Positions 49,674 through 62,830 of a stretch of 64,000 bases of DNA are shown here, one piece after another. How positions within the stretch are numbered: position 1 is the first letter of the stretch; every line of letters starts with the position of its first letter. Origin of the DNA: Phellopilus nigrolimitatus. Taxonomy: Eukaryota; Basidiomycota; Agaricomycetes; Hymenochaetales; Hymenochaetaceae. The notes beneath the pieces are model-generated. The model was not told the DNA's origin, did no database searches, and saw nothing but the letters and a program-made list of their open reading frames with translations. The translations under genes were made by a program, and so were the position numbers. The stretch is taken from the NCBI GenBank assembly GCA_021029095.1, contig JAJOHG010000006.1, positions 124,001 to 188,000 on the forward strand, read 5' to 3'.

Positions 49674-50012
49674 TCTTGGAAGTCTCCTCATGCCCGTAGT
49701 AGGTGTCTGCGTCGCCGTGGTGCGGATGCCTGTTGGTTCCAAGCCTACGCCTGGTCCTGTGCCCGCGCTGTTCGGTAACGTCGAACATGCCCTGGTGGTC
49801 AGACAGCGACGAGCACAGCGAGGTGTTGACATCGCGCACGTAATGCAAGCAACCCCATTCGGAAAAGGCGAAGACCCACGGCTCGCGTAAGGTTACTTCG
49901 CTTCGGACTTTCAAGCTGAGTCTGCTCACCCTGAGACACCCTGTCCTATATTTATCGGCTGCGTTTGGCCGTGTTAAATATCTCGAATTAAAGCTGCATA
50001 GGTCAGGGTGCA
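49674..50012. mobile_element. 339-base insertion with 17-base direct repeats
   Basis: Copy A is interrupted here relative to copy B (56170-56200). The bases GCATATGTCAGGGTGCA (49657-49673) recur as GCATAGGTCAGGGTGCA (49996-50012) at the far side, and copy B has only one. This suggests an insertion with target duplication, or a local tandem duplication. The insert is open on the minus strand throughout. Confidence 0.45.
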
Positions 50013-50190
50013 CTCATGTCAAACACTTTGGACAGGAAATTTTTGCAGCGTTTTCTCCAAGTCAGGCCTCAAACATGGAAATAGTGTTTATTTTTTTCTC
50101 TATATCTACACAATCTGGAGCTCGTGCAGAAATTAAGGGAAAACATGTCCATGGTCTGGTTCCTTATGAAGATTTCCTTCGTCAGATAGG

Positions 50191-50619
50191 TCAGGTAGTG
50201 TGCACTACTGGAAACGCTGACACAAACTGTTCCACGAATATACAGAACTCGACCGTGTTGAAGTCTTGTGGGGTCTCATAGGTCTTGTTGTCGGCTTTAC
50301 GCTTGATACGCACATTCCAGGTTAGATTTTCCTTGTTCTCGTCGACGACCCCGATCTCGAAGCCGCGAGCCGCCGCCTCTGCATCGGAGCAAAAGGAGGA
50401 AAAAAGTTAGCTGGGAATAGGGTTTTCAACGACAAGGCGGGACTTACCACTTATCACAAGGGGCGAGAGCCCTGGTGTTTCTCGATACACCGGCCGTCTG
50501 TGTTGCGTTCGAGGTCGTTCTGTTTCATGCATTTGTGGATTCGTAAAAAAGTATATAGCGTTGTTGACAAACGGTATGATCGTTGTGTCATCGAACTCAG
50601 GGTCCCGTGTGATTGGCAT
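50191..50619 (-). CDS. Hypothetical protein, two exons
   Basis: Exons 50448-50619 and 50191-50378 (360 bases, 119 residues) join through a 69-base intron (GTAAGT...GATGCAG). After the splice the sequence reads AAARGFEIGVVDENKENLTW and NVRIKRKADNKTYETPQ, plainly protein-like, ending at VSAFPVVHTT. The first exon starts MPITRDPEFDDTTIIPFVN. It has no signal peptide and no recognised domain. Confidence 0.6.
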
Positions 50620-50931
50620 TGTTGATATCTCAGTCTACGTCCTCGAATGAAAGAGACATATAAAGATCAGTCGTATGAGCTGCCACGCTACTGGCAGCTG
50701 CTTTTATCCGAGCTTTGCTTCTGGTTTCATATTGCTGTTTTCCATATAGAACTACTTTGCTCTTATTTTTTGGGCGCTTGGAGCATGGTAAGCGCTTGTA
50801 AAAACATTATGCACTAGCTCCTTGTGCACTTACGCAATCTGACCACCTTGCAACGCTTTGTACAAGTCAAGTAGACATTGTAAGTATAAATACGTTTTTC
50901 TGGACGGGCAAAGTGTATCTATACTAATAAT

Positions 50932-50988
50932 AAATTTCGGGTTTGTAAGATACGAATAACTTATTCGTATCTTACAAACCCGAAATTT
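50932..50988. repeat. Perfect 57-base palindrome
   Basis: Arms 50932-50959 and 50961-50988 (28 bases each) are exact reverse complements around a single central C at 50960. The arm begins AAATTTCGGGTTTGTAAG. Such a structure would form a hairpin in single-stranded DNA or RNA. Confidence 0.97.
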
Positions 50989-52102
50989 GGGCGCTCGGAA
51001 TAAGGACGTCAACTTGACTGAGCTGAAAATAGTTTTGCTTGTGCCTTGCAAGTAGCAACTATTTACTTAAGACCGCTCCCCATGGTATATATCTCGTGAA
51101 AGTACGGCTGGTGCATGAAGACAAGCCAAATCAAAATTCTCTACGCACAGAGGGCACTTCGTAATCATTGGGATTCAAAAGGTCCAGACGTTCGGACTGC
51201 GAAAAGCAGCAAGTGCTCGGCTGAGTATATTCAAACATACATGTACAGCAAAAAAAATAACTGTTATCCTATCGCTGCTTATGCAACTAGGAGCGACTAC
51301 ATAAAATCCAAAGTAGGAGCAGTCTGCAGGGTCTGAGCGGAGCCTGCATTTAGTTTGCAAACAAGGTGTTCTTCTAATACATAGAGACAATGGAAAACAC
51401 ATAACGAATATGTAGTAGGAGAAAAGTATCAGCCATTACTTCGATCCACCATGCCGCATGGAGGAGCATATGAACTTGCAGCCCAAAGATGTACATGTAC
51501 GGATATTTAGGCGATTAATGTGAAAGTCGTTAACCTCGAAAAGTAGTTTACATAAGCACCTTCAGACCAAGTTCGCGCCGGTACCGAATTATGATGCCGG
51601 CTGTGAAACTCACAGTTGGGTCCCTCGCAGTACTCGCGTATCTGGCTTTCGTTTATGCCTAATTTCTCCGCGCCCTCCCCTAGTTAAACTGTCAGGACTC
51701 GGGAGGAATCGAGACACTTTGCTCATACTGTTATCCTCTTTACCGATATGTCCACTCTACAATTGCTTTTGCGGATAACGCTGAAAAAAAAAAAAGACTT
51801 CAAACTCAAAAGGCTCGTAGCCAGTTGCGAACCATAGTCCTTACGCGAGCTGTTTGCATGTGCACCCTCGGCGACACTAGGCGGAAACGTCACAAGATAC
51901 AATGTACCGAGGTTATTCTAACATTGCGCCCAGCTTTGTCGCCCACAATCACACAAGTTTGACCTTTGCTTTCAATAATGCAGCGCTATTGTTTTTGAGC
52001 ACAGAACTGCACAATTAAGAGCGACTTTTCCTATGCTCAGATTCCTTCAATCACGACCTTAGAGCCCAAAGACACGTCTAAAACACACACATCTTGCTCA
52101 AA
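50989..52102. other. Intergenic stretch
   Basis: AT-rich, with no gene supported. A poly-A run occurs near 51785-51796. The region should contain the promoter of the ABC gene. Confidence 0.5.
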
Positions 52103-54935
52103 ATGGTTTCTGAGTTACATCTTTCTGATAAGTCTGATCTAAAATCTCGTCCGATTCCGCCAACAGGACCTGCTCCAAAAATTCGTTCTGAAACAGCAGG
52201 TGTTTGGAAACTTGTTTACCTCATGCGGCCTCGCTGGAATCTCGGCCAAATCCTCCCTGGATCGTGGAAGCTGAGTTTTCTCGTTCCCTCACAAACAACT
52301 TTGACTACCGTCTTTGATGATGTACAGTATTTGTCGCGGTTCGTGACGGAGATTTATTCGCTGGCCCCACGCGAACTGATAGGGTACGTATTGGAGAACT
52401 GCTGGCACAGCATGGGGGATGGTATGTCGCTGTATTTGAGCAGCCACTTATTTGATGTGGTATGTCGTTGTTTGGAACGTCTTGGACACAGGCTAATTTA
52501 GGCGTTAGGTTGCAGATCGCATCCAGGGGGAAAAGGTAGATAATAGTGTCATTTTATGGGCGATATTTTCCCAAGTGGCGTACACTGTTTTGTCCAAGTT
52601 AATTACCAAAGTCATGTAAGTGCCCTTGTTCTCCTGGAGCTCGCACAGGGCCTTTAACGTTTTGACAGGGAACGTAACAGTGAAGTGCTTCGAGAACGTG
52701 TCAAGTACAATTTCATGCTTAAGGGAATGCGAGGTCTGTCGCTCGCGGAATGTTCTAGCTCATGAGCAAACTTATGCTTGTAGCGGCGTTAAAGTTGGAT
52801 ATCATAACAGCGGAAGGTATGCTTTTCGCGTACATCTCTCTCACGAAAGCCAGAACTAATGACGAGCAATTTAGATCCGGAAGTTAGGACCAAACTCAAC
52901 AAGGAGCGCCATTTCGATGGCACTAGTAATGCGTGGTCTGCTTTCCGAGGCATTAGTAACATGTTATTCGGAATCACGCACATCTCATCTCAGCTCCTCA
53001 AGGCACTTGCACTCGTCCGGAAGAATGCGTCAGGGCCAATCTTCATAGCGATGTGTGCATTGGATCCCTTGCTTGATACCTGGTTCATGAGAAGCAACCT
53101 GTCGAATCTCTGTGCGGCGTTTTCCTAGTCTTTCAATTGGATGCATCCTTATTTCTCGTGAAATTCAGCATATGTAACGTACTGCACCGAGCCTGCATTC
53201 AGCCGCATGGCGGCGCTGCACGAGCTCGCGTACGACAATCGGTTTCGCGTTGACCGGCTCAATGACGGCGCCGGGGAGCATATTGAAAAAGGTAAGCCGA
53301 CCATTGAGTACGTCTTGCTTATTTGAACTCGCCCTTTCATCCTCAGAGTTCATCAAGCAACGGCATATCGTTGGTGATAAATGCACCGAAGAAATATGGA
53401 TGCAGCTGGATAGCCGGAAGCCTCTGTATTACAAAGTATATGATGCACTTTCAGCAAAGCTCCCTCTGGTAAGTCTCCCATAAATCCAGTATGCATGTGC
53501 TAATAGGCCGTCTCCACAGCTAGTCCTCGCAGCTTGGGTGCTCTTCGATACCAAGAACATGTCCATCTCGTCCTTCATTGTGATGCGGCAGACGTCGCAG
53601 ACTGTGAGCTGGACGTTCGAGTCGATGTCGTTCCAGATGTCCAACTTCGCGCGGGCCCTCGGAACCATCAAGGGGATCTACGAGCATGCCAACATCGAGA
53701 ATGTCATCAAGGATGGACAGGAAGCGTATCCTCTGGAGACAAATTTAGTCGAGAATGGCGCGCACGGAGCCCAGATCGAGTTCTGGTGAGTGCCGAGACC
53801 ACACACCTCATTCGCTGACACCGATAACGATATTCAATTTACCGTATAGCAACGTATCCTTCGCCTACCCAGGCACGTGCAAAGACGCGCTCACCGACGT
53901 GTCGTTCACGATTAAGCCCGGCCAGCTCGCCGTGATCGTCGGCACAAATGGGTCGGGGAAGTCCTCGCTCGTAAAGCTCTTCAACCGGCTGTACGACCCC
54001 AGCGCGGGGCGCGTCCTGCTCGACGGGCGCCCGCTCACGGAATATCGCCTCGCGGACGTGCGCGCAGCGACGGCGATGCTCCGGCAGGACCACGCGGTGT
54101 ACCCACTCTCGCTGCACGAGAATGTTGCGCTCGGTCTACCGGGGCATGCGGCCTCCGAGGATGACGTGTGGGAAGCGGCGCGCCAGGGCGGCGCGGCGGG
54201 CTTCGTCGAAAAGTTGGAGAAGGGCATGGATACGGTGCTGCACCCCGTTCATCTGGCAGGGACGTATTTCCCCAAAGAGACGGTCCCGGAACTCAAGGCG
54301 CTGCTCGATAACAAGGAAAAGACGACGGATGTCTCTGGGGGCGAGAGCCAACGGCTTGCTGCGTTCGTCTTTTTCTTTCTCTTCCTAGGTTCACGTGCGT
54401 CCTTTTGAATCTGAATTGTCTCTCAGCTCGCGGACGTTCATGCGCCTGAGTGGCGGAAACATCCGCTTCCTAGCGGCCGATGAGCCGACGTCCGCGCTCG
54501 ATCCCGAGGGCGAGCTCGAGCTGTTCTCGCGCCTGCGTGCTCTCCGCGGCGGAAAGACGGTTGTGTTCGTCACGCACCGCTTCGGGCACCTAACGCGGTA
54601 TGCCGACGTGATCCTGTAAACATACATTCTCTCTGCTCCGTGTCGCTTCGCTGATTGTCGTACAATATTCGTTCGCGCATGTGCAGATGCATGAAAGAGG
54701 GCCGCCTTGTCGAACAGGGGACGCATGAAGAACTGCTCGCGAAGGGAGGAGAGTACTTCAGATTGCACAACGTCCAGGCGCAGGCCTTCTTGCGGTAAGA
54801 AATCTGCGTTGTGCTGGAGATATGACCGCTGACTGCTGATTATATGAGTAACTCAGGGAAGCTGAGCCGAATGCTAAAGCTCTAGACGACCAAAGTGATA
54901 GTATCGGACGCGTCCTGGACTCCGAGCCAATGTAA
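52103..54935 (+). CDS. ABC transporter-like ATPase
   Basis: Twelve exons: 52103-52459, 52509-52615, 52669-52733, 52784-52816, 52875-53111, 53169-53291, 53347-53468, 53520-53785, 53850-54362, 54427-54615, 54687-54794, 54857-54935; 2199 bases, 732 residues. The C-terminal nucleotide-binding domain is complete: Walker [10 protein letters not shown] (468-476), Q-loop Gln516, signature SGGES (599-603), Walker B IRFLAADE with Glu627, and H-loop His658 in VTHRFGHL. It resembles the ABCB (half-transporter) type. The N-terminal 430 residues correspond in place to a transmembrane domain but look short of long hydrophobic helices; only about 25-150 and 355-375 contain moderate ones. Either the domain is degenerate, or the protein is a soluble or peripheral ATPase. 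Substrate unknown. Confidence 0.88.
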
Positions 54936-57103
54936 ATAAAAGGGGACACGGTCACCTTTGAAAAAGATGATACCTTCGCGGAAATAGAATATCAGTAGTA
55001 TGTCCATTCGCACTATTAGTACTTATTTGAATTAACTACCTGCCGCGTTGTGTAATAAGGATCACAAGAATGCCTGGGAAATATTTGATCATGGGACCGT
55101 CCGGGAAACAGTAATTCTTATCACAAAACGATAGTGACCTCGCTGTCCAGACGAGAACGCTCAAGAGTCCCGCTTTCTCTTCGGAAGCTGTGACTCGAGA
55201 AGCACAGAATTAAATCAGGAGCACAGTGCAAAGCCCCTGGGTATCGAGCAGTCGCCCTCTGCGCGAATCTGCGAAAAGCTACCCGCAAGCTGTTAAAGTT
55301 AAGTAGATGTCCGTAAGTGGGCTCTGCTCTGTAGAAGCTGTGTATGCGCACACATGGACGCTGTCGTAGCACATTTCTAGAGCAGACGTCTGTATTTGTT
55401 TTGACGATCGGGTCGAGCGCTTGGATCTATATTCTTTGGTTCGCGACCCGTACGGGTTTCCTGTTCATAATATTCATGCATGATTTAAATTAAAAACCCT
55501 CTCGCAGAAAGCAGTATGGTCAGCTCTGCCACCGGGAAGACGGGGCGTAAGCAGGCAGGGTCATTACGAAAGAGGCCTTATTTACCGGATATTCAGAGGC
55601 ACGTTAACCTTCACCCGGAGGCACTACCTTCATGATCGGGATGGATTCGAGATTAGAATTGAGATTAAAGAGATATGATCAGCGAGACAAAGAGATCTGC
55701 TAGCAGATAGCTGCGTCCGTCGCATGGACGCCGAAAGACGTACGAAATGAGGTATCAGGAAAAGAGAGATCAACGTGGATATGAAAAACTTATAGCACAA
55801 AGGACGAGAAAGTACTAGTCTGCAGGAAAATTTGATCCTTGCGAAACTTGGAGTCAGCGCTATTTCGCATGTCGATGAATGAAGCTGCTTCATCCATGCG
55901 GCCCGCGTTAATTGGAGCTGAGGTTTTTTATTTAAACGTGTATTCAACGTATCTTCTTGTTCATGGTGGGTAATTGTGACGATGTTTTGAAGTAATCATC
56001 CCGACTGGCTGCAATTTGGAGATTTGGAGGTTTGGAGAGTTGGAGAATTGAGGAGTCGATGAGAACTCGAAGTATCTTGATCATATGACGTCGGCGAGTG
56101 TTCAGTCGAGCAGGAAGATCTCGAGGTGCGCGAGCATAACCATAAGCAAGAAATCGCTTGATTGAGAATGAAGCATATGTCAGGGTGCACTCATGCCAAA
56201 CACTCGAGTCGGCGGGTGTACATACAAGAGGTCAGTCAAGGAGAGAAACCGTCTCGGAGCAGACCGGCACAGCATGAATTCGGCAACGCCCGCCCGGCAC
56301 TGTCGGTGCATGCGGCCCGCCGACTCTCCTTCTCCGCGGAAGCAGCAACATTCCAAGCCTGGGGTATGCGTTTCGTTTTCTCATTCTTGTCTGTGAACTC
56401 GGGTATCGTACTTGCCGATGAACATAGCGGACTCGATGAATCGCACGACAATTGCACGTAACGCAACCTTACAAGCCTGCGAGCATTCCGAGACGCTCCC
56501 AATAGGCACAAGACCACAAGGGCTACAAGAATGAATTTTTTCTACGTCCTTTTTTGTCTTTTCGTACAATTTCAGCATAACGGCCGCGGTCTTGTTTTTC
56601 CTCTCCTTTCAGAGTTATTTATGTTCCCGAACTTTCGCATACGATCTTGTCTGTCGGATCTTGTGTCCCTTCTGAGTCCTTTACGCTCTGCGACTCCCAG
56701 GCGACCAAACGGGAATGGAATTAGTCGGAAGGATGTCAGTGTCAACTTCAACGGCTGCGTGTCTTTATTTAGGCAAAGTCGGACAGCGCGGTCGTCGAGG
56801 GACTAGCTGTTTCGCGACGCGATCGGCGCGCACCATTTCCGAGTCAACACTGGCGGAGAACTCTAGATTTTTCCCTCAGCGCTGCGTGCAGTAACCAGGG
56901 TTCTTGAGTCTTCAAGCTGCGATCTGCGGTCTCTACTAGCGCGCATGCAGGCGGCATCCGTATATCTTCAAACATTGGATTCATACCCTTTCCAACCTGC
57001 GGGCATCTGTACTTCGTGCTCTGCGTACCTTTTGCCACCATCCGTTGCGACGTCGAGCCAATGAATCTGCCTCTCTAGCACCCGGTCCGTGTTCTGTCTC
57101 AGT
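54936..57103. other. Repeat-rich stretch
   Basis: Contains dispersed repeat copy B (55505-56205). Open frames at 55121-55372 (minus) and 56162-56461 (plus) are unrecognised. No gene supported. Confidence 0.4.
55505..56205 (-). repeat. Dispersed repeat, copy B
   Basis: Matches copy A from about 48415 to 48950 and again from about 49460 to 49673 plus the bases after 50012. Copy B lacks the sequence between these blocks. It reads through the site where copy A carries the 339-base insert. Confidence 0.6.
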
Positions 57104-57316
57104 CTAGCTCATGAATTTACAAATACCTATTGATAAAAGGAAGTCTTCGAGAGACTTGACAAAGCTTTCTTTCGCAGTTATGTACTTGTTCAATTTTCGC
57201 GAATCGCCGTGGCAGAACAAACTAGATCTATAAACCTGTGCAATCGGCTCGGTCTGGTTCTCCGGGATTGGCGGGAAGACGGTGTCAGCCACATTCAATT
57301 TGGGCTCCGTAATCAA
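57104..57316 (-). CDS. Hypothetical ORF
   Basis: An open frame of 70 codons from ATG (minus) with protein-like composition (KLNVADTVFPPIPENQTEP...SLEDFLLSIG). A possible 68-base intron (GTTTAT...GAAAG) would shorten it. Unrecognised. Confidence 0.3.
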   Translation of the reverse strand: MITEPKLNVADTVFPPIPENQTEPIAQVYRSSLFCHGDSRKLNKYITAKESFVKSLEDFLLSIGICKFMS

Positions 57317-57689
57317 TGAGTGAGCTCTCGGGCTTTGTCAGAATGCTTGTTAAGTCAGTAGTTTAAGTAAATGTCATCCTAATGACTATACGAAGCGAGT
57401 ACATTTGTTCAGTCCGATGTTGTTGCGGGAGCTACTAGAAGAAGCGCGTGACGAACGTTATCGCGTCCATCTACGAGTAGGCTGCCTACGGAAAATCCAT
57501 AAACGACGCATCTTACTCATGTTCAATCTAGGCGCAGAGACAGAATCGATACATCAATACTATCGAACTTAACGAAGCCCGTACCTAAGGTCGGGGATCA
57601 CGCGTATGCATATCGCTCCAAGGCTCGTGGTCTCCAGTTCGTTGCTCGTAGGTTGAAAGAGGACTCCGCAGCCCACGGAGTTTCAAAGA

Positions 57690-59190
57690 AGAGAGCAGAC
57701 ACGCATGCCACGTTCCCGCCAGCTGGACTGCTATTCCCATAATGCCACGCTTCCGTAGGAGAAAGGTATAGGAAGCCACCGTGAGATGATGAGATCGCCT
57801 GGATTAGATGCAAGATTGGAGCTGTGGATCGAAGCACTCGCTCGTCGACGTCCTCCGTCCCGAGGCCAGAGGCCTCGTAAGCTGACATCTCCGTATGCCG
57901 GGGACTAATTCGGTGACCAAGCCAACTCGGAGTCAGAGTCCGCTCGGAGAAAAGCACCCGGGATCTCGAAGTACTGTGGATGCTTCCCCCGATACTAACG
58001 GGGAACCAGTTAGGTCTCCGAGGTACGGCAAGCGGCGAGTACATGCATTAGACTGGTGAAGTTGAACTGTCAGACTTTCATTACTTCGTAAATGCGGACG
58101 TTATGAAACACTAATAGCCATTAGTGAACTATCAGTACAAGGCGCATAAATGAAGAGCGGCTGACACCCGCTAGCGGCTCGGCAAATTGTACTTCAAGAG
58201 CAGCGTTTACTTGAGGAGACCTCGGGGCACGGATCGGAAGATTGAATAAATCTATTGAGGTGGCGGAAAACCGGTCGATAGCAGTTACGCCTCCTCCGCG
58301 CACGATCAGCCACGCGAGCTAATTTCCCATAGTTAATTTGACGCTAACGATGAAAATTGGAGCACCGCCGACCCAGGTTATTGAATATCCAGCGCAGAAA
58401 TGCGGATGGCGATGCAACAGCTCATTCCGCCAGTCTTCAGACTGCCACTAGGCACCTGTTGGCCGTCAGAGCGTGTATAAGTGCAGGGCTTGACGGGACG
58501 TGAGAGCTGGATGAGCGGAAGAGCGGAAGGCGGTGCTAGCGCAGGGTAGGTAGCGGCGGACGTATAGTAATTAGATGAAAACCGATATATCCTTCGTCGA
58601 TCGCACTTGAATCGCCGGTCCGTTGGCCTCTAATTAATTTCCGCATGCCGCGGAAGTCAAATCATTCAGGTCAATTAAGGCCGATCCTCTAATCGATGCC
58701 GTCAGATCAACATTTACCTCTGGTCGAAGAAAAAACCAAAACCAAGTAGGCGCCCAAAAGGCATCGATATGCACAACTGCCACTCGAGTCAATGGAAGTC
58801 CTAGACGCAGACATGCATGAGAGGTGCGTATCACGGAGCACGAGGGCTCAGAGCGACGGGCAACTTGAAGGTTTTGGCGGAGAGCTCGGGGCTCCGGTAT
58901 AGGTTTGGAATTGTGTTCAATAGAGAGGCTGTGGCACATACTTGAACGAGGCTGTTGACAGTTCATAGCCCGGAGCTCGCCAGCAGCAAGAATTCGTCAC
59001 AGAACCGCGGGCAAACAGGTATGTTCTGCTCTGCCACCGGAGAGACGGGTGAAAGCGAACAAGCGGATTACGAGAGTGGCCTGACCCGCCGGATATTCAA
59101 AAACGTTAATCTTCGACTGAGGGGCAGTGATTTCATGATCGGGATGGATTCAAGATGAAGTGCGAGATTGAAAGAGATATGAGATTGGCA
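57690..59190 (-). repeat. Dispersed repeat, copy C
   Basis: Aligns with 47330-47470 and with 47930-48600 (copy A). The shared features include CCGTGAGATGATGAG, GAAGTCCTAGACGCAG and TTCATGATCGGGATGGATTC. It also carries the broken relative of the small gene at 47125-47525. Considerable divergence and stops suggest it is inactive. Confidence 0.5.
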
Positions 59191-62100
59191 AGATACAAAG
59201 AGATCGACTGGGGTATCTTAGATCTATGTAACTGCGAGGACGTCAAAAAGCCCACAAAAATGTTATACGCAGCACTCACGCCTCGCGAAACGCTTGAGTA
59301 CTGAAGCCTAATTTTCGATGGCACATTGTCGATGGTATCCCAATGCGCTGGAATCATGTACTGAGGACACTATCATCTAGTCCTCATAACAAGCTGAGCT
59401 TCGACGAAACATGAGCACCCACCACAGCTATTTGCGTCAGACGGCCGAATGGATCATACATGTGACTTGACGTGCAATCGTACTTGTGTACATAGTATAA
59501 AAAACTGAAAGAAGCGTACGAGCTGGGATATTAGGATGGAAGGGTGTACGCACGCATGAGAGCCGCGAGGTGATGGATGCGCAAGTCATGTACGAGGAAG
59601 AATCTGTCCGGTATGTGCTTTTCGAAGACAGGTCGATGTATGCCTGAGCCCAGCCTACTTCCATGCGGCGCATCCTAGCAAACGCCGTGCTGCCCGAGCT
59701 GCTGAGAATTTTCCGAGCCAGAGTCATTCATTTGAGCGGGTACGCAGAGCGTGTCTTCTTCAGTATTTGCTTTCTAAGGAGAGTCTTCCGAACGCCGGAC
59801 GCAAAGAACCCAGATCTCAGCGCCACTTGCGACACCACTTTTCTTCGATGAAGTCACAGACGGCAAAAGAGAGGGAAGGGAGAGAAAAAGGCGGAAGAGA
59901 AATATCAAGTAGCCAGCACATCAGGCACGAGGCGAGCCTAATTTCCCAACTTAGCAAATCATTACGTGAGAGCCACGCGAGATCTCATTACATAATACGA
60001 GCGCGAGGAAGGCACGCCGCCGGACCCTAGGCCTGCTTGACTCCACCGAGGACCGAGCCCCTCGATGATTGACCGATTTGCGCTCGTGCTGTGCACTGGG
60101 GGAAGGTCTGGGGAGATGAGGCGATGAGATCATGCGCGGCGCGGAGAGGGCGTGCGGTCGACGCGTGTGCGGGCACGCGTCGAGGACGAAGGCAAGAACA
60201 CAGGTGCGTGTACCGCTACAAAGAGAATGAAGATAACAAGCATGTTCTAATGTTCTACGTCTTACCATACAAAGAGAACGCGCCGTCTGTGCCAGAGACC
60301 TGTGCACGCCGCCGGCTAGATGAGCAGACACGATACGACGACACGCCGAGATTCTCACCGCAACGTGCACGCATCTCACCTCCCTTTCTATCTCATCTCG
60401 GCATCGATGACGTCCGCACGCCAGCCAGAGTCGGTGGATCGGTATACGTTCGGGACTCACGGGCCCTAATGCCGCCAGCGTACGTATCCGCTCCTGCCTG
60501 GACATCGGAGGGCACGGCGGCTCGTCCGGGCACGCGTCCGGGCGGCGGGACGAGGGGAGCGCGTTATCTACCCGAGAATCACTGCAGAGATTCATACTGC
60601 ACGCACTACTTGCAGAGCGCGTTATTACCCACAGGCTATTACTTACTCAACGACTACTCGATGACCAGCCCGGCATGCTGGATCATGGGAGGCGTTGACA
60701 GAGGGCTCGCGGAAGGCGATTGCTCGATTACGAGGACGCCACGTACACAAAAGCACTCGCGCTGGGCTGGCGCGGCAGCAGGCCGTACGCACATTGGGGT
60801 CGTCGATGCGATCCGGAGCTTGGGCTACCCTCCCCGGCATGTGCTGTTACTCGCCGTTCATTAGGGCCAAGGACGTCGCACCGGCAGGTCACGCGGGGGC
60901 GCCTCCGCGAACGCCGCGAACTCCCTTTGTAATCTCGTTTTACTCAACTGTTAATCAGCTAAGTGCTGGATGATCGAGAGCGAGAGAGTGGCGTGATACA
61001 TACTACATGCCCGAGGCAGGGATCGAGCGCCGCGTGGAGGCGGATACGACAAAGGAGGAAGAATAAAGGGCCAGTGCGCGGCACGCGCCAATTTGGCTTC
61101 AAGCGTGTTAGATTGAGCTGGGAAGATGCATATACATGTACATGTATGTAGATAACAACGTGGCCTGGGGATCTATATCGGACTCAGGAATCGCCGCGGC
61201 GGCGAGCCGCTGGATGCAGGGAAGCGGGCTGCAGCGCGGACAGAAATGAAGGGAAGCCAGTGCGGCGGTAGGCACTCTCCTATGCAACCCTCGGGCTTCG
61301 CGCAGAAGAGGAAAGAGGCTTGGATGCACAGATAGAAATGAAGGAAGTTCATACGGCAGCAGCCACTCTCCTCTCCGTGGACGTCGCGCACAGGCGAAAG
61401 AAAGCGAATCCCGGCTGTTCTGCGCATATACTATAGCGACAGCCGAAGCTTCCCAGACCTGCCACTCCCGTGCGGCGTCACTACATACCTGTACATGTAC
61501 ATGTCTGTAGCACACACTAAACAAGCCTCAACCCCCAAACAGGACGATCTCCTATTAGTTCTTAATACATACACAATACATACAGCCAAGCGCAGCCGTC
61601 TCCCCCAAACGGACATTAGCCTCAGCTTCATATGATCGCGGCGCTGCGCCGCCGAGACGCGTGGGATCGAGCGTACATGTATGTGGGAACGTGCCGCGCA
61701 GCCTGTAGCGCACAGACACAGGCGTGGCGAGGCGGAAAGGGGGCCGGCGATAGCGGCTCGCAGGGCGGAGGATAATCTGCACCGGCCTGGGAGGGCTCGC
61801 GCACCCCTTTACGGGGTTCCTTGCCGAATGCGGGGACGCACCTATGTGGGTAGGCGCGCGCGCACGTGCCCCGGTGCGCCTGACGCGTTATTAACGATAT
61901 TTGCTTCGCGCAGTGGCCTTTTGCCTGCGCGCACAATAGGAGAGCGATTAGGATTAAAATTCGAAGGCGCCTGTGGGCAGGGCTCAGAGGAAGGAAAGGA
62001 GATGCAACCAGGAGGGGCTCGCGCGCGCGCCGGCCGAATATACGAGTATGTATGCTTGGGAGAGGCAGGCGCGCTTAGGGGCTCCCTGTCGCAATCGGGC

Positions 62101-62623
62101 AAAAATCAAAGGGGGAGCGAAAAGGAGAGGAAGGGGGAGGGAGGGGGAGACGGCACGGAGCTAGAGGCACGCAGCTCCAGCGCGGCGCAGCGCGCGCGTG
62201 CGCTCGCCCCCCTTTGATTTTTTTTTGCTTCCGGATAGCCCGAGGCCGTCTCTTTGTGCGAGTGAAGTAAGAAACGTTCGTGCGTGTGTGCGGACAGAGG
62301 AGAGAGGGGATAGGGGATAGGAGCGCAGGGCAGCTGTGCGCAGGCCGAGTCAGTCAGTCACGAGAGGGGCTCCTGCGCGTGCGCATGCGCAGCGTGGACG
62401 ACTCGGCGCGCGGGCTGGCTGCGGACGCGCAGCCCGTGCGTATTTGGGCTCGATACTCGCTCGTATCCCCGCGTCTGTCTCTGGGCTGTCAGCGGCGCGT
62501 GGCGGCCATGCGTGCGCGCAGCGTTGCGGTCGGCGGCTACGAGCCGTGCCCCACGGACGGAAAGACTTCCTCTTGGCCGGGGAAGAAGACGAGGTGAGGA
62601 ACGTACCATGTACCGTGTTAGCA

Positions 62624-62664
62624 CATACCATACCATACCATACCATACCATACCATACCATACC
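62624..62664. repeat. (CATAC)8 tandem repeat
   Basis: Eight perfect pentamers followed by one extra C. Confidence 0.92.
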
Positions 62665-62830
62665 GACAAGACCCAGGTTGATATCTGCCTCGGCGCGCGG
62701 AGACGCGGCCGCCCCACAACGCGGGCAGCGCGCGGCGTTAACGCGTCTACGCGTTTCCCGAGCCGGCCGCACGCCATGTATGTATACGAGTGACGTCGCC
62801 GCCTTCCCAGAGCGCGTATCTGCAGTAAAG

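Noticed and set aside
60091..60864. 257-codon plus-strand open frame in the GC-rich end
   Set aside because: Low-complexity Arg/Ala/Gly-rich, overlapped by a 214-codon minus-strand frame; no domain or splice signals.
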